Source of the DNA: Streptomyces sulfonofaciens
GTDB lineage: Bacteria; Actinomycetota; Actinomycetes; Streptomycetales; Streptomycetaceae
Assembly (NCBI RefSeq): GCF_014656295.1
Contig: NZ_BNCD01000022.1
Span: forward strand, 1 to 64,000
DNA: 64,000 bases
Direction: 5' to 3'
Positions 53,853-63,580 of the stretch are shown piece by piece. Position numbers and translations under genes: made by a program. Within the stretch, counting starts at the first letter, position 1, and each line of letters starts with the position of its first letter. The notes beneath the pieces were generated by a model that worked only from the letters and a program-made list of their open reading frames with translations, had not been told where the DNA came from and searched no databases.

Positions 53853-54827
53853 ATGGCGGAGCACAGGGAGGAACGCCGCGGCAGTCACCGCGCCGGAGCG
53901 GACGAGCGGACGCCGGCCCGGAAGCCGACGGACATGCCCGGGAGTTCATGGCAGGCGGCCCTCAAGCGCACCCCGAAGGAGTTCAAGGGTGACAACCTGA
54001 CCGACTGGGCGGCAGCCCTCACCTACTACGGAGTGCTGTCGATCTTCCCGGCCCTGCTGGCCCTGGTGTCGATCCTCGGGCTGGCGGGCACCGGCACCAT
54101 CAGACCGCTGATGGACAACCTCGGTGCTCTCGCCCCGGGGGCCGTGCGCGACGTCCTCAACAGCAGCCTCAAGCAACTGGAGGCCGGACAGGGCCGGGCG
54201 GGCATCGGCCTGGCCATCGGTATCGCGGTCGCCCTGTGGTCGGCCTCCGGGTACATCGCGGCCTTCATGCGCGCATCCAACGCCGTCTACGACATCGGCG
54301 AGGGCAGGCCGGTGTGGAAGACGCTGCCCGTCCGGCTCGCGATCACCGTCGTCGTGGTGGTGCTGCTGGCCGCCATCGCGGTGGGCGTGGTGTTCACCGG
54401 AACCCTGGCCAGACGCACCGGGGCGGTCCTGGGCCTGGGCAACACCGCCGTGACGGTGTGGAACTTCGCCAAGTGGCCCGTGATGGTCGTGCTGTTCATG
54501 GTGATCGTCGCGGTGCTGTACTGGGCGTCCCCGAACGTGAAGCGCCCCTTCCGCTGGGTCAGCCCCGGCAGCACCGTCGCCGTGCTCATCTGGATCCTCG
54601 CGTCCGCCGCCTTCGCCGTGTACGTGGCCAACTTCGGCAGCTACAACAAGACCTACGGCAGCCTGGCCGTGATCATCATCTTCCTGATCTGGTTGTGGAT
54701 CTCCAACATCGCCGTTCTGCTCGGGCTGGAGTTCAACGCCGAACTCGAACGCGCCCGTGCCATCGACAGCGGCCACCCGCCCGGCGAGGAGCCCTACGCC
54801 GAACCCCGCGACACCCGCAAACTCTGA
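53853..54827 (+). CDS. YihY/BrkB-family membrane protein
   Basis: About 324 residues. Cytoplasmic, basic N-terminus, then the family motif NLTDWAAALTYYGVLSIFPA and about six membrane helices (IGIAVALWSASGYIAAFMRA, VVVVVLLAAIAVGVVFTG, WPVMVVLFMVIVAVLYW, VAVLIWILASAAFAVYVANF, LAVIIIFLIWLWISNIAVLL). Often mislabelled ribonuclease BN; true function unknown. The ATG at 53853 lies 19 bases after the hemerythrin stop. Confidence 0.88.
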   Translation: MAEHREERRGSHRAGADERTPARKPTDMPGSSWQAALKRTPKEFKGDNLTDWAAALTYYGVLSIFPALLALVSILGLAGTGTIRPLMDNLGALAPGAVRDVLNSSLKQLEAGQGRAGIGLAIGIAVALWSASGYIAAFMRASNAVYDIGEGRPVWKTLPVRLAITVVVVVLLAAIAVGVVFTGTLARRTGAVLGLGNTAVTVWNFAKWPVMVVLFMVIVAVLYWASPNVKRPFRWVSPGSTVAVLIWILASAAFAVYVANFGSYNKTYGSLAVIIIFLIWLWISNIAVLLGLEFNAELERARAIDSGHPPGEEPYAEPRDTRKL

Positions 54828-55024
54828 AGGCGCGATCCGAGGACCCGGCACCGCGCCCCGCCCCGGGCCCGGCCGACGACCGGGAGACCCCCGCGGTCGC
54901 GCGGGCGGGGGACCGGGACCGGTGACGCACGGTTGCGGGTGGTCCGGTGAGCCGTAGGTGACAGATGGCCGATTCCGGGCACCCGGGAGGGACGACATCC
55001 ACGATGTGCGATCGGAGGTAGGTC

Positions 55025-55351
55025 ATGCCGGCCGGCTCGAACAGGAAGCGTGAGCGGCAGTACGAGCACGTCAAGGAGGGTGCGGAGCGCCGGGGCGCGT
55101 CCACGGGGCGGGCCAAGGAGATCGCGGCGCGCACCGTGAACAAGGAGCGGGCACGCACGGGCGAGGCTCGTTCGGCGAGCAAGGTCTCGACCCGGGACCC
55201 GAAGTCCGCGTCCCAGCGCGGCGGCGAACGTTCGCACCAGGGCCCCCAGGGTCCGACCAGGGACCAGCTCTACGAGGAAGCCAAGAAGAAGAACGTCGAG
55301 GGGCGCTCCTCGATGAACAAGCAGCAACTGCGCAAAGCCCTCGGCAGGTGA
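55025..55351 (+). CDS. Small basic protein, plasmid-stabilisation-like annotation group
   Basis: About 108 residues, rich in Arg, Lys and Ser, probably disordered in the middle (KVSTRDPKSASQRGGERS) with a C-terminal Rho-N/SAP-like helix (RDQLYEEAKKKNVEGRSSMN-KQQLRKALGR). Similar Streptomyces proteins are named plasmid stabilisation proteins without proof; DNA or RNA binding is likelier. ATG at 55025 has GGAGG 6 bases upstream. Confidence 0.75.
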   Translation: MPAGSNRKRERQYEHVKEGAERRGASTGRAKEIAARTVNKERARTGEARSASKVSTRDPKSASQRGGERSHQGPQGPTRDQLYEEAKKKNVEGRSSMNKQQLRKALGR

Positions 55352-55887
55352 GCAGTCGCAGGTGAGCAGGAGCAGGTGAGCAGTCCCTGCCCCGTGCCCG
55401 GGATCGCGCCGGGCCGCCTGCCGCGGCCGCGCCGGTCCCGTGCCGTTGCCCGTGCTGCGCCGTCCCGCACCACACGCCGGTCCCGGGGCCGGTGCGTGTC
55501 CGGACGAGGCCCGTGATGGGCGACGTGCGCGGGCGCGGGGCGCAGGCACCAGAGGTCCGGGGCCGGCCGCGTCGACCGTGCCCCTGTCGACCGGGGCCCC
55601 GGGGGGAACGCGGGGCCGGGGGAGACGGCGGCCCGCTCAGTCAGCGGAGCCGTCTGCGCTTCTGCGACGGCCCACGGCCCGGGCCGGCCGTGGGCCTCGC
55701 CTCGCCTCGCCGCGCAGGGCCCCCGCGCGCGCCGTGCGGTCGGCCACGCCGCGGGAAGGACCCCGGGCACGGGGGAAGAACCGGGCGCGGGACAACCCGG
55801 GCATGCGACAAGAGCACCGTGGAGAAGGCCGGGAGGCCGGGAAGGCCGGGAAACCGGGAAGGCCGGGGAAGTCGAGAAAGGAGTCCG
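55352..55887. other. Gap with short tandem repeats
   Basis: 55352-55390 repeats a GCAGGTGAGCAG unit; 55825-55868 repeats GGCCGGGAA with variation, ending just before the FUSC gene. No gene. Neither array has spacer structure of a CRISPR. Confidence 0.5.
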
Positions 55888-57072
55888 GTGTCGTCGTTGG
55901 GCACGTGCCTGGCCTCGGGGGCCAGGCGGCTCGGTCGGGAACTGGCGGCCCTGCGGCGAACGGCGAGCGCCGCCGTGCGCCGGCCCGGTCCCGAGCGTGA
56001 CACCGTGGTGCAGTCCTGCAAGGCGGCCGGAGCCGCCATCGCGGCGTGGGCGCTGACCGGCTGGTGGCTGAAGGCGCCCTTGGCGCTGCTCGCGCCCTGG
56101 ACGGCGCTGACCCTGGTCGAGACCACCGTCTACCGCTCCTTCCGATCCGGACTGCAGCAGCTCGCGGTCATCATGGCCGGTGCCGTGTGGGCCTCGTTCG
56201 CGATGGCGGCGACCGGCGGCAGCACTCTGGGAGCGATGCTGATCGCCCTTCCCGCCATGGTCCTGTTCGGCACCTACCGCAGGTTCGGCGCGCAGGGCCT
56301 CTACGGGGCCACCACCTCGCTGTTCGTGATCGCCTACGGCAGCTACTCCCCCTCCGCCGTCGGCCACCGGCTGTTGGAGACCCTCACCGGAGCGGTCATC
56401 GGCATCGGCGTGAACGCCTGCGTGCTGCCCCCGGTGCACCTGCGGAACGTGCGGGAGCAACTCGCGCGCCTGCCACGTGACAGCGCCGCCCTGCTCCGCA
56501 CGATGGCCGAAGCCCTGCGCACACGGTGGACCGCCTCGGACGCCGAGTCCTGGCACGACCAGGCCCGACGGCTCGCACGGATTCCGGCGGCCGTCTCCGA
56601 GGCCCGGCGGTGGACCATGGAGAGTTCCCGGCTCAACCCCGGCACACGTCTGCGCCGCACCGGGCCTGAGCCCCCCGGACCGGACCACGACCTGCGCTGG
56701 CGCAGTGTCACGGGCCACCTCGTCACCATCACACGCGCCCTCGACGGCCTCTCCGACGAAGACGCCCGCCTGAACGCGCCCGGTAGCGCCTTCCTCACCC
56801 GTTATGCCGAACTGGCCGACCAGATGGCCGACTTCTGCGACGAGGAAGCACACGCCCTGGAATCGGGCAGTGCCCCGTGCTCGCCGCGCGGCGAGGAGCC
56901 GCGCCGCACCGCAGAAGAGGCATGGCGCCTCTACGACCGACTGGCCACCGACTTCACCGAGCAGTCGGGAGTACCCGTGGCGGTCAGCGGCGAACTCCTA
57001 GTGGAGAGCAGCCAGCTCCTGCGTGCGCTGACCTCGTACGACACCGCGGTGCGAGAGTCCGAGGCCGCCTGA
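55888..57072 (+). CDS. FUSC-type membrane protein (aromatic acid exporter-like)
   Basis: About 394 residues. Residues about 35-190 hold hydrophobic helices (AAGAAIAAWALTGWWLKAPL, LLAPWTALTLVETTVYRSF, LAVIMAGAVWASFAMAATG, ALPAMVLFGTYRRFGAQGLY, GAVIGIGVNACVLPP); the C-terminal half is cytoplasmic and helical. This half-size layout fits FUSC/ArAE proteins that export aromatic or lipophilic acids. GTG at 55888 has AGGAG 5 bases upstream, better than upstream alternatives. Confidence 0.8.
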   Translation: MSSLGTCLASGARRLGRELAALRRTASAAVRRPGPERDTVVQSCKAAGAAIAAWALTGWWLKAPLALLAPWTALTLVETTVYRSFRSGLQQLAVIMAGAVWASFAMAATGGSTLGAMLIALPAMVLFGTYRRFGAQGLYGATTSLFVIAYGSYSPSAVGHRLLETLTGAVIGIGVNACVLPPVHLRNVREQLARLPRDSAALLRTMAEALRTRWTASDAESWHDQARRLARIPAAVSEARRWTMESSRLNPGTRLRRTGPEPPGPDHDLRWRSVTGHLVTITRALDGLSDEDARLNAPGSAFLTRYAELADQMADFCDEEAHALESGSAPCSPRGEEPRRTAEEAWRLYDRLATDFTEQSGVPVAVSGELLVESSQLLRALTSYDTAVRESEAA

Positions 57073-57365
57073 TGGCCGGGGCGCGCACCCCTGCCGACCT
57101 GCGCGGCCGTGCCCCGGTTCCGTCGGGCACACCGCCCGCGGGCCGTTGCAGAGCGTCAGGACCGGGTGGGGTGCCATTCGAACATGGGGATGGTGGCGTC
57201 GTCGGTGAGACGGTCCTGCTGGTGGGCGAGGACGGCGCAGAACCCACTGACATGTCAACGGTCAGGACCGCCGGGTGGACACGTGGGCGACTCGCATGCG
57301 ACCGATGCGCCTGCCTCGTTCTGCTGCCTCCAACTTCCCGCCCCGCCGGACGCTGACTTGGTCAG

Positions 57366-57947
57366 CTACCGCAGATTCTCTCCGTGCGCGGGCTGCGGCA
57401 CGCTGCGGAGCCGCTCCTGCAGCGCCTCCAGCAGACCGGGCAGATCGGGGGCGACGGCGAGGTCGTCCAGAGTGGCTGCAGGGAGGAAACCGGAGTCGGC
57501 GATGCCGCGCAGGGCGCCGAGCAGAGGTGTCCAGAAGCCTCCGGCGTCGAGGAAGCCGATGGGCTTGGCGTGGAATCCGAGCTGGCGCCAGGACCACACC
57601 TCGAAGATCTCTTCCAGGGTGCCGAGGCCGCCAGGCAGGGCGACGAAGGCATCGGCACGCTCGGCCATGAGCGCCTTGCGCTCGTGCATCGAGTCGCACA
57701 TGAGCAGCTCCGTCACCCCTTCGTGCGCCCACTCCCGGTCGACCATGCTGCGGGGCATGACACCGATGACCTCGCCACCCGCCTTCAGCGCGCTGTCCGC
57801 CACCACGCCCATCAGGCCCCGGCGGCCACCGCCGTAGACGAGACCGATTCCCTGCCGGGCCAGCTCTGTGCCGACGCCGGCGGCCAGCGCGGCGTGCGCC
57901 GGGTCGTTTCCGCTGGACGAGGCGAGAAAGACGGCGAGGCGGCGCAT
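57366..57947 (-). CDS. LOG-family protein (cytokinin riboside 5'-monophosphate phosphoribohydrolase-like)
   Basis: About 193 residues. Hallmark PGGLGTLEEIFEVWSWRQLG, plus YGGGRRGLMGVVAD and MHERKALMAERADAFVALPG. LOG proteins cleave N-glycosidic bonds of nucleoside monophosphates. Near full length for the family. ATG at 57947 has GGAGG a few bases upstream. Convergent with the FUSC gene; the 293-base gap 57073-57365 between them is empty. Confidence 0.88.
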   Translation of the reverse strand: MRRLAVFLASSSGNDPAHAALAAGVGTELARQGIGLVYGGGRRGLMGVVADSALKAGGEVIGVMPRSMVDREWAHEGVTELLMCDSMHERKALMAERADAFVALPGGLGTLEEIFEVWSWRQLGFHAKPIGFLDAGGFWTPLLGALRGIADSGFLPAATLDDLAVAPDLPGLLEALQERLRSVPQPAHGENLR

Positions 57948-58807
57948 GAAACCTCCGGAAAAGGTCGGGGCAGGCCCTTCGGTCTACCACAGGTACTCAG
58001 GCGCTGACCAAGGCATTTCCTGTGAGGGCGAGTCCGTGGGACGGCTCGCGGCCCCACGGTCGGCCGACGGCTGCTGCCGTCCACCGGACGAGAGAGGAGC
58101 CCTTGGTGCGGAAAGGGCATCCAATCTCACCGGAATCCTTGCCCGTGAACTCCGAGACCGCGGCCACCAGGTCGAGGTCGCACACCTCCACGTCCACCTG
58201 CCCCGCATCCTGAAGGCAGCAACGTCGTGATCGATCCCTCGCCCGCGGCAGGACCGCGCGTGGCACGGGTCGACGGGTCGTTCCGCCACTGCGTCGGCCA
58301 GATCGCGCCCCCCACGGTTCGACGCCCCCGTGGTCGGACGTCCGCGGCGAACCGCGCACGGCCGCATCCGGAACCCGCCCGCCGGCGTCAGCCGGCCGTC
58401 GCCGGATGCGAGCGCCGCTCGGACGGGGCGGGCGCAGCGAGCGCCGCACACCGTCGCGGCCGACAAACCCCCGGGTTGGTACCGGGACACCCCGCAACAC
58501 CCCGCAACACCCCGCACGCTCCGCTGTGCTCCGACGTGCCCGCGCCCTCCACGGCAGCACCCAACGCCGCAGCGTTCCGCACCCGGCTTCGGGGCCCGGG
58601 GCTTTGAATCGGGCCGCACCGGGCAACCGCACCTGACGAGCGGGCCTTCACGGCCCCACCACCTGTCGACGACCGCGGGGTTCGGCCCGCCCACGGCCTT
58701 CGGGTCCGCCGCCGCGGACCCGCCGCCGACCGATCGCCCCGGTGTCGAGGCCCCGTTGACGGGTACTCAGGGCACCCGCGGAGGACACCCGAGCCGGAAG
58801 GGGACAT
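57948..58807. other. Long gap with possible coding remnant
   Basis: No intact gene. Around 58110-58230 the plus strand reads ASNLTGILARELRDRGHQVE then VAHLHVHLPRILKAATS, which looks like a Rossmann-type or flavodoxin-like N-terminal piece but has no start or continuation. 58490-58520 repeats ACACCCCGCA. Nothing else is recognisable. Confidence 0.4.
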
Positions 58808-60115
58808 GTGAGCGAGAAGAACATCTTCGTCATCGGCCTGGACGAGGCCAACACACCCGTGCTGCGGCGCGTTCCAGGCGCGCGGAAGTACCGGTTCCAC
58901 CCCCTGCTCTCCCTTGAGGACCTGCAGGTCGGGGAGGTCTCGGTGCCGGACCTGATAACCAAGGCGGAGGGCGTACTCGATGCCTTCGAAGGCAGCATCG
59001 ACGCGATCGTCGGCTACTGGGACTTCCCGGTGAGCACGCTCGTGCCGATTCTGAGCGAGCGCTACGGCACACGGAGCACGGGCCTGGAGTCGGTGGTCAA
59101 GTGCGAGCACAAGTACTGGAGCCGGCTGGAGCAGCGCAAGGTCGTCGACGAGCACCCGCGCTTCGGGCGGGTCGACCTGGAGGCCCGGGATCCGCAGCCG
59201 CCGGACGGCGTCCGCTTCCCGATGTGGCTCAAGCCGGCCCTGGCGTACTCCTCCGAGCTGGCCTTCGGCGTCAAGGACGAGAAGGAGTTCCGCGCGGCGG
59301 TCGCCGAGATCCGCGAAGGCATAAGCCGCGTCGGCAGGCCCTTCGAGTACGTCCTCGAACGGCTGGACCTCCCGCCGGAGATGGAGGGCGTGGGCGGCCG
59401 GGTGTGCCTCGCGGAGGAGTCGCTGAGCGGTATCCAGGTAGCCGTGGAGGGGTACGTCCACCACGGCGAGGTCACCGTCTACGGTGTGCTGGACTCCATC
59501 GACTACCCCGACAGCCCGTGCTTCCTGCGCCACCAGTACCCGTCCATGCTGCCGGAGCCCGTGGTCCGGCGGCTGTGCGACGTCTCCGGCCGGGTCATGC
59601 GGCAGATCGGCATGGACGGCGCGACGTTCAGCATCGAGTACTTCTACGACCCGCGGACCGACGAGATCAACCTGCTGGAGATCAACCCCCGGCACTCCCA
59701 GTCGCATGCCGAACTCTTCGAGTACGTCGACGGCATCGCGAACCACCACTGCATGATCAGCCTCGCCCTCGGCGAGGACCCGGCCCTGCCGTACCGCGCC
59801 GGTCCCTACAAGATGGCCGCCAAGTGGTACCACAGGTGGTTCGCCGACGGCGTGGTGCGCGAGGCCCCCGCGAAGGAGGACATCGAGCGCATCGAGCGGG
59901 AGATACCGGGCGTCCGGATCGACGTCGTGCCCGAGAAGGGCCAGCGGCTGTCGCAACTGGAGCAGCAGGACAGCTACAGCTTCGAACTGGCCCACATCTT
60001 CACCGGCGGGGACAGCGAGGAGGAGCTGAGGGAGAAGTACGACCGGTGTGTCGCCGCCGTGCACCGCATCTTGGACACGACCACCCCCGGCGCCCGGGCC
60101 GAGGCGGATGCCTGA
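58808..60115 (+). CDS. ATP-grasp family ligase-like protein
   Basis: About 435 residues. ATP-grasp core with KCEHKYWSRLEQRKVVDEHP, FPMWLKPALAYSSELAFGVK, CLAEESLSGIQVAVEGYVHH, FSIEYFYDPRTDEINLLEIN and PRHSQSHAELFEYVDG, which hold the ATP and Mg ligands (Glu and Asn in LLEINPR). Such enzymes join a carboxylate to an amine or thiol. GTG at 58808 has AAGGGG about 7 bases upstream. First gene of a likely operon with a CocE/NonD hydrolase, so the pair may make and cleave the same type of amide or ester. Confidence 0.85.
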   Translation: MSEKNIFVIGLDEANTPVLRRVPGARKYRFHPLLSLEDLQVGEVSVPDLITKAEGVLDAFEGSIDAIVGYWDFPVSTLVPILSERYGTRSTGLESVVKCEHKYWSRLEQRKVVDEHPRFGRVDLEARDPQPPDGVRFPMWLKPALAYSSELAFGVKDEKEFRAAVAEIREGISRVGRPFEYVLERLDLPPEMEGVGGRVCLAEESLSGIQVAVEGYVHHGEVTVYGVLDSIDYPDSPCFLRHQYPSMLPEPVVRRLCDVSGRVMRQIGMDGATFSIEYFYDPRTDEINLLEINPRHSQSHAELFEYVDGIANHHCMISLALGEDPALPYRAGPYKMAAKWYHRWFADGVVREAPAKEDIERIEREIPGVRIDVVPEKGQRLSQLEQQDSYSFELAHIFTGGDSEEELREKYDRCVAAVHRILDTTTPGARAEADA

Positions 60116-60214
60116 ACCGCGACGACCCGCTGTCCGGTTCGGTGTGGCCCCCGCGGCCGGGGGCACCCGGGCAGCCCGCCGCCAAGAACCCCAGGGAAGG
60201 AGCATGTCGGCGCC

Positions 60215-62254
60215 ATGCGTTGGGTGAGCAATCTGCCGTGCGCGACGAAGGAAGAGGAACACGTCACGATCGCCATGTCCGACGGCATCCGCCTGTCGGC
60301 GCGCATCTGGCGGCCCGTCTCCTCGGACGAGGAGCCGGTGCCCGCGGTACTGGAGTACATCCCGTACCGCAAACGCGATCTGAGCGCCGTACGCGACTCC
60401 ATCCACCACCCGTACATCGCCGGCCACGGCTACGCGTGCGTCCGCGTCGATCTGCGCGGCACGGGGGAGTCGGAGGGGGTGCTGACGGACGAGTACCTGG
60501 AACTGGAGCAGCGCGACGCCGAGGAGGTCCTCGCGTGGCTCGCCGAGCAGCCCTGGTGCAACGGCACCACCGGCATGATGGGCATCTCCTGGGGGGCCTT
60601 CGCCGCGCTCCAGGTCGCAGCCCGGCAGCCGCCGAGCCTGCGCGCCATCGTCATCGCGTCCTTCACCGACGACCGGTACGCCGACGACATGCACTACATG
60701 GGCGGTGCGCTGCTCTCGGACAACCTCGCCGAGGCGGGCACCATGTTCGCCTACGCCACCTGCCCACCGGACCCCGCCGTGGTCGGTGGCCGCTGGCGCG
60801 AGATGTGGCACGAACGGCTGGAGAACGCCCGCCCCTGGGTGCTCGAGTGGCTGCGCCACCAGCGCCGCGACGACTACTGGCGGCACGCCTCGGTATGCGA
60901 GGACTACCAGGCCGTACGGTGCCCGGTGCTGGCCTCAAGCGGCTGGGCTGACGGCTACTCCAACGCCGTGACACGGCTGCTCGGCCATCTCGACGTGCCG
61001 CGCAAGGGCCTGATCGGACCCTGGTCGCACAAGTATCCGCACCTGGGGGAGCCCGGCCCCGCCATCGGCTATCTGCAGGAGGTCGTGCGGTGGTGGGACC
61101 ACTGGCTCAAGGGGGTCGACAACGGAGTCATGGACGGCCCCGTGCTCCGGACCTGGATGCAGGACAGCGTGCCGCCCTCCACCTCCTACGAGCAGCGGCC
61201 GGGCCGCTGGGTCGACGAGCCCGACTGGCCCTCCCCCCAGGTGGAGCCGACCGCGCACCCGCTCACCCGCCACCGCATCGGCGCACCGGGCGAGGCGCCG
61301 GCCGGCCGAGAGCTGCCGGGCGAGGCGCTGACCGTGCAGTCCCCGCTGTCCGTCGGGCAGTTCGCCGGCAAATGGGCCTCCTACAACGCGCCCCCGGACC
61401 TGCCCTACGACCAGCGGGAGGAGGACGGCGGCTCGCTCGTCTTCGACACCGACCCGCTCACCGAGCGGGTGGAGATCCTCGGCTCCCCCTCCGTCGAACT
61501 GGAGCTGTCGGTCAGCGAACCGGTCGCCATGGTCGCCGCCCGGTTGTCCGACGTGGCGCCCGACGGGCGTGCCACCCGCATCACCTACGGGCTGCTGAAC
61601 CTCACCCACCGAGAGACCATCGGCACCCCCGAACCGCTGGAGCCCGGCCGGCGCTACCGCGCCCGCGTCCAGCTCAACGGCGTGGCCCAGGCGTTCCCGC
61701 CCGGCCACCGCATCCGGCTGTCGCTGTCCACCTCGTACTGGCCGCTCGCCTGGCCCCCGCCCAAACCGGCGCTGCTGAGCGTGTACGAGGGCCCGAGCAC
61801 CCTCACCCTGCCGATACGCCGGGAGCTGACGAGCGACGAACAGCCTCCGCGCCCCTTCGAGGAACCGGAGGGCGCACCCCCGGTCGCCACCACCCAGCTC
61901 ACGCCCCGCGAGGAGCGCTGGGACGTCAAACGCGACCTGGTCGGCTACGGGGCGGAGCTGACCATCGTCAAGGACGCGGGTACCCAGCGCTTCGAGGACA
62001 TCGGGCTGGACGTCGGCCGCCGCGCCTTCGAGCGCTACACCGCCGTGGCGGACGACTTCACCTCGGTCGGCGGCGAGTCGACCTGGACGATGCGCTTCCA
62101 CCGCGACGACTGGGACGTACGTGTGGTGACGAGCACGGTGCTGCGCTCCAGTGAGACGGAGTTCTTCGTCGACGCCACGCTGGACGGCTACGAGGGCGAT
62201 CGGCGGGTTTTCTCCCGCGTCTGGAACGAAACCCTGCCCAGGGACTGCCTGTGA
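60215..62254 (+). CDS. CocE/NonD-family (S15-like) hydrolase
   Basis: About 679 residues. Alpha/beta hydrolase with YIPYRKRDLSAVRDS, VRVDLRGTGESEGVLTDEY, nucleophile MGISWGAFAALQ (GxSxG), GWADGYSNAV, GPWSHKYPH with the catalytic His, and a C-terminal jelly-roll domain (VEILGSPSVELELSVSEPVA). The family includes X-Pro dipeptidyl peptidase and cocaine esterase. ATG at 60215 lies 12 bases after GGAAGGAG; a 7-codon open frame (ATG 60203) overlaps the start. It follows the ATP-grasp gene by 99 bases. Confidence 0.88.
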   Translation: MRWVSNLPCATKEEEHVTIAMSDGIRLSARIWRPVSSDEEPVPAVLEYIPYRKRDLSAVRDSIHHPYIAGHGYACVRVDLRGTGESEGVLTDEYLELEQRDAEEVLAWLAEQPWCNGTTGMMGISWGAFAALQVAARQPPSLRAIVIASFTDDRYADDMHYMGGALLSDNLAEAGTMFAYATCPPDPAVVGGRWREMWHERLENARPWVLEWLRHQRRDDYWRHASVCEDYQAVRCPVLASSGWADGYSNAVTRLLGHLDVPRKGLIGPWSHKYPHLGEPGPAIGYLQEVVRWWDHWLKGVDNGVMDGPVLRTWMQDSVPPSTSYEQRPGRWVDEPDWPSPQVEPTAHPLTRHRIGAPGEAPAGRELPGEALTVQSPLSVGQFAGKWASYNAPPDLPYDQREEDGGSLVFDTDPLTERVEILGSPSVELELSVSEPVAMVAARLSDVAPDGRATRITYGLLNLTHRETIGTPEPLEPGRRYRARVQLNGVAQAFPPGHRIRLSLSTSYWPLAWPPPKPALLSVYEGPSTLTLPIRRELTSDEQPPRPFEEPEGAPPVATTQLTPREERWDVKRDLVGYGAELTIVKDAGTQRFEDIGLDVGRRAFERYTAVADDFTSVGGESTWTMRFHRDDWDVRVVTSTVLRSSETEFFVDATLDGYEGDRRVFSRVWNETLPRDCL

Positions 62255-62315
62255 CCGTCGTACAGCGGCGCCGGCCCGCCCGTGCGCGGTGGCCGTGGGT
62301 GGCCTGCCGCACGAC

Positions 62316-63461
62316 ATGGCCACCTACAAGGCCGAGTTCCTCGCCCACCACTACGAGGGCCGGCTGCGTCCCGCGGCACACTACGCGCTGGGCTGGCTGC
62401 CGCTGTGGGCCAGGCTGTCGCGTCTCGCCCCGGCACTCGTCAACGCGGTGCTGCACGCCCCGGGACTGTCAGGAGCGGGCAAGCGGCTGGCCGGTGTGGA
62501 CCCGGCACGGGACGCCCCGCTGTTCGCGGGGCGGTCGTTCCCCCAGTGGTGGCGGGCCCGCGGCGGGGACCGTCCCGACCCGGCCGACCCGCGGACCGTG
62601 GTGCTGTGGCCGGACACCTTCAGCAGCTACTTCCACCCGTCGATCGCCGCGTCGGCCGTCCGCGTGCTGGAGGACGCCGGCTTCCGGGTCGCCGTGCCCA
62701 CCGAGCCCGTGTGCTGCGGCCTGACATGGATCTCCACCGGTCAACTGGGTGTCGCGAAACGGGTGCTGCGCAGGACGCTCGGTGTCCTGAGCCCCTATCT
62801 GGAGGCCGGTACGCCGATCGTCGGGCTCGAACCCTCCTGCACGGCGGTGTTCCGGGCCGACGCGCCCGAACTGCTGGCCGACGACCAGGACGTGCGGCGG
62901 CTGGCCGGGCAGGTGCGCACGTTCGCCGAGCAACTCGTCCACCACACGCCCCACGACTGGCGACCGCCGGCTCTCGACCGGGCGGCCACCGTGCAGACAC
63001 ACTGCCACCAGCACGCGGTCCTGAGGGACGACGCCGACCGGGAGCTGATGCGCCGCGCCGGCCTGGACGCCGACGTGCTGGACGAGGGCTGCTGCGGCCT
63101 GGCGGGCAACTTCGGCTTCGAGCGCGGCCACCACGAGGTCGCCATGGCGGTCGGTGAACAGGGTGTGCTGCCCGCCGTACGCGCCGCCGACCCCGGCAGC
63201 CTCCTGCTCGCGGACGGCTTCAGTTGCCGCACTCAGATCGAGCAGGGCGGCACCGGCCGCCGCGCCCTGCACCTGGCCGAGGCGCTGGCCCTGGGCCTGG
63301 ACGGCGACCTGCCCGGTGAGCGGCCCGAACGCCGCGCCCACCGCCCCTCCCCTGCCTCGCGCACCGCCCGGTGCGCGGCCACCGCGGGCGCCGCCGGCCT
63401 CGTCGCGGCCGCCGCGGCGGCCGCCGGGCGCGGCGCGGTGCGCCTGCGGCACCGTCGCTGA
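62316..63461 (+). CDS. CCG-domain iron-sulfur oxidoreductase, C-terminal part only
   Basis: About 381 residues from ATG at 62316. MATYKAEFLAHHYEGRLRPA is normally preceded, in large FAD-linked oxidase proteins, by a ferredoxin segment and an FAD domain. Here only the heterodisulfide-reductase-like CCG part remains: EPVCCGLTWISTGQLG, LEPSCTAVFRADAPE, THCHQHAVL, DEGCCGLAGNFGFERGHH. It may work as a separate subunit or be a truncated gene. A hydrophobic Ala-rich tail ends it. It starts 61 bases after the hydrolase stop and shares its transcript. Confidence 0.75.
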   Translation: MATYKAEFLAHHYEGRLRPAAHYALGWLPLWARLSRLAPALVNAVLHAPGLSGAGKRLAGVDPARDAPLFAGRSFPQWWRARGGDRPDPADPRTVVLWPDTFSSYFHPSIAASAVRVLEDAGFRVAVPTEPVCCGLTWISTGQLGVAKRVLRRTLGVLSPYLEAGTPIVGLEPSCTAVFRADAPELLADDQDVRRLAGQVRTFAEQLVHHTPHDWRPPALDRAATVQTHCHQHAVLRDDADRELMRRAGLDADVLDEGCCGLAGNFGFERGHHEVAMAVGEQGVLPAVRAADPGSLLLADGFSCRTQIEQGGTGRRALHLAEALALGLDGDLPGERPERRAHRPSPASRTARCAATAGAAGLVAAAAAAAGRGAVRLRHRR

Positions 63462-63520
63462 CGCCCCGCCGCACGGGGCACCGGCGATCTTCCGGGGAAG
63501 GCCGGAGCAGGCACGGGCGT

Positions 63521-63555
63521 GCCGGGGGTTTCCCGCGCGGCGGGAAACCCCCGGC
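63521..63555 (+). terminator. Operon terminator
   Basis: GCCGGGGGTTTCCCGC (63521-63536), loop GCG, GCGGGAAACCCCCGGC (63540-63555): a perfect 16-bp stem, 60 bases after the CCG-protein stop and 25 bases before the next start. Confidence 0.7.
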
Positions 63556-63580
63556 AGGCTCCTGGGACGGGAGAGGGAGA

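Noticed and set aside
55825..55868. Repeat array that could suggest CRISPR
   Set aside because: Units are about 9-10 bases, contiguous, without unique spacers, and no cas gene is present.
58110..58230. Start of a glycosyltransferase or flavodoxin-like gene (LARELRDRGHQVEVAHL)
   Set aside because: No start codon with binding site, no continuation in any frame; too short to call.
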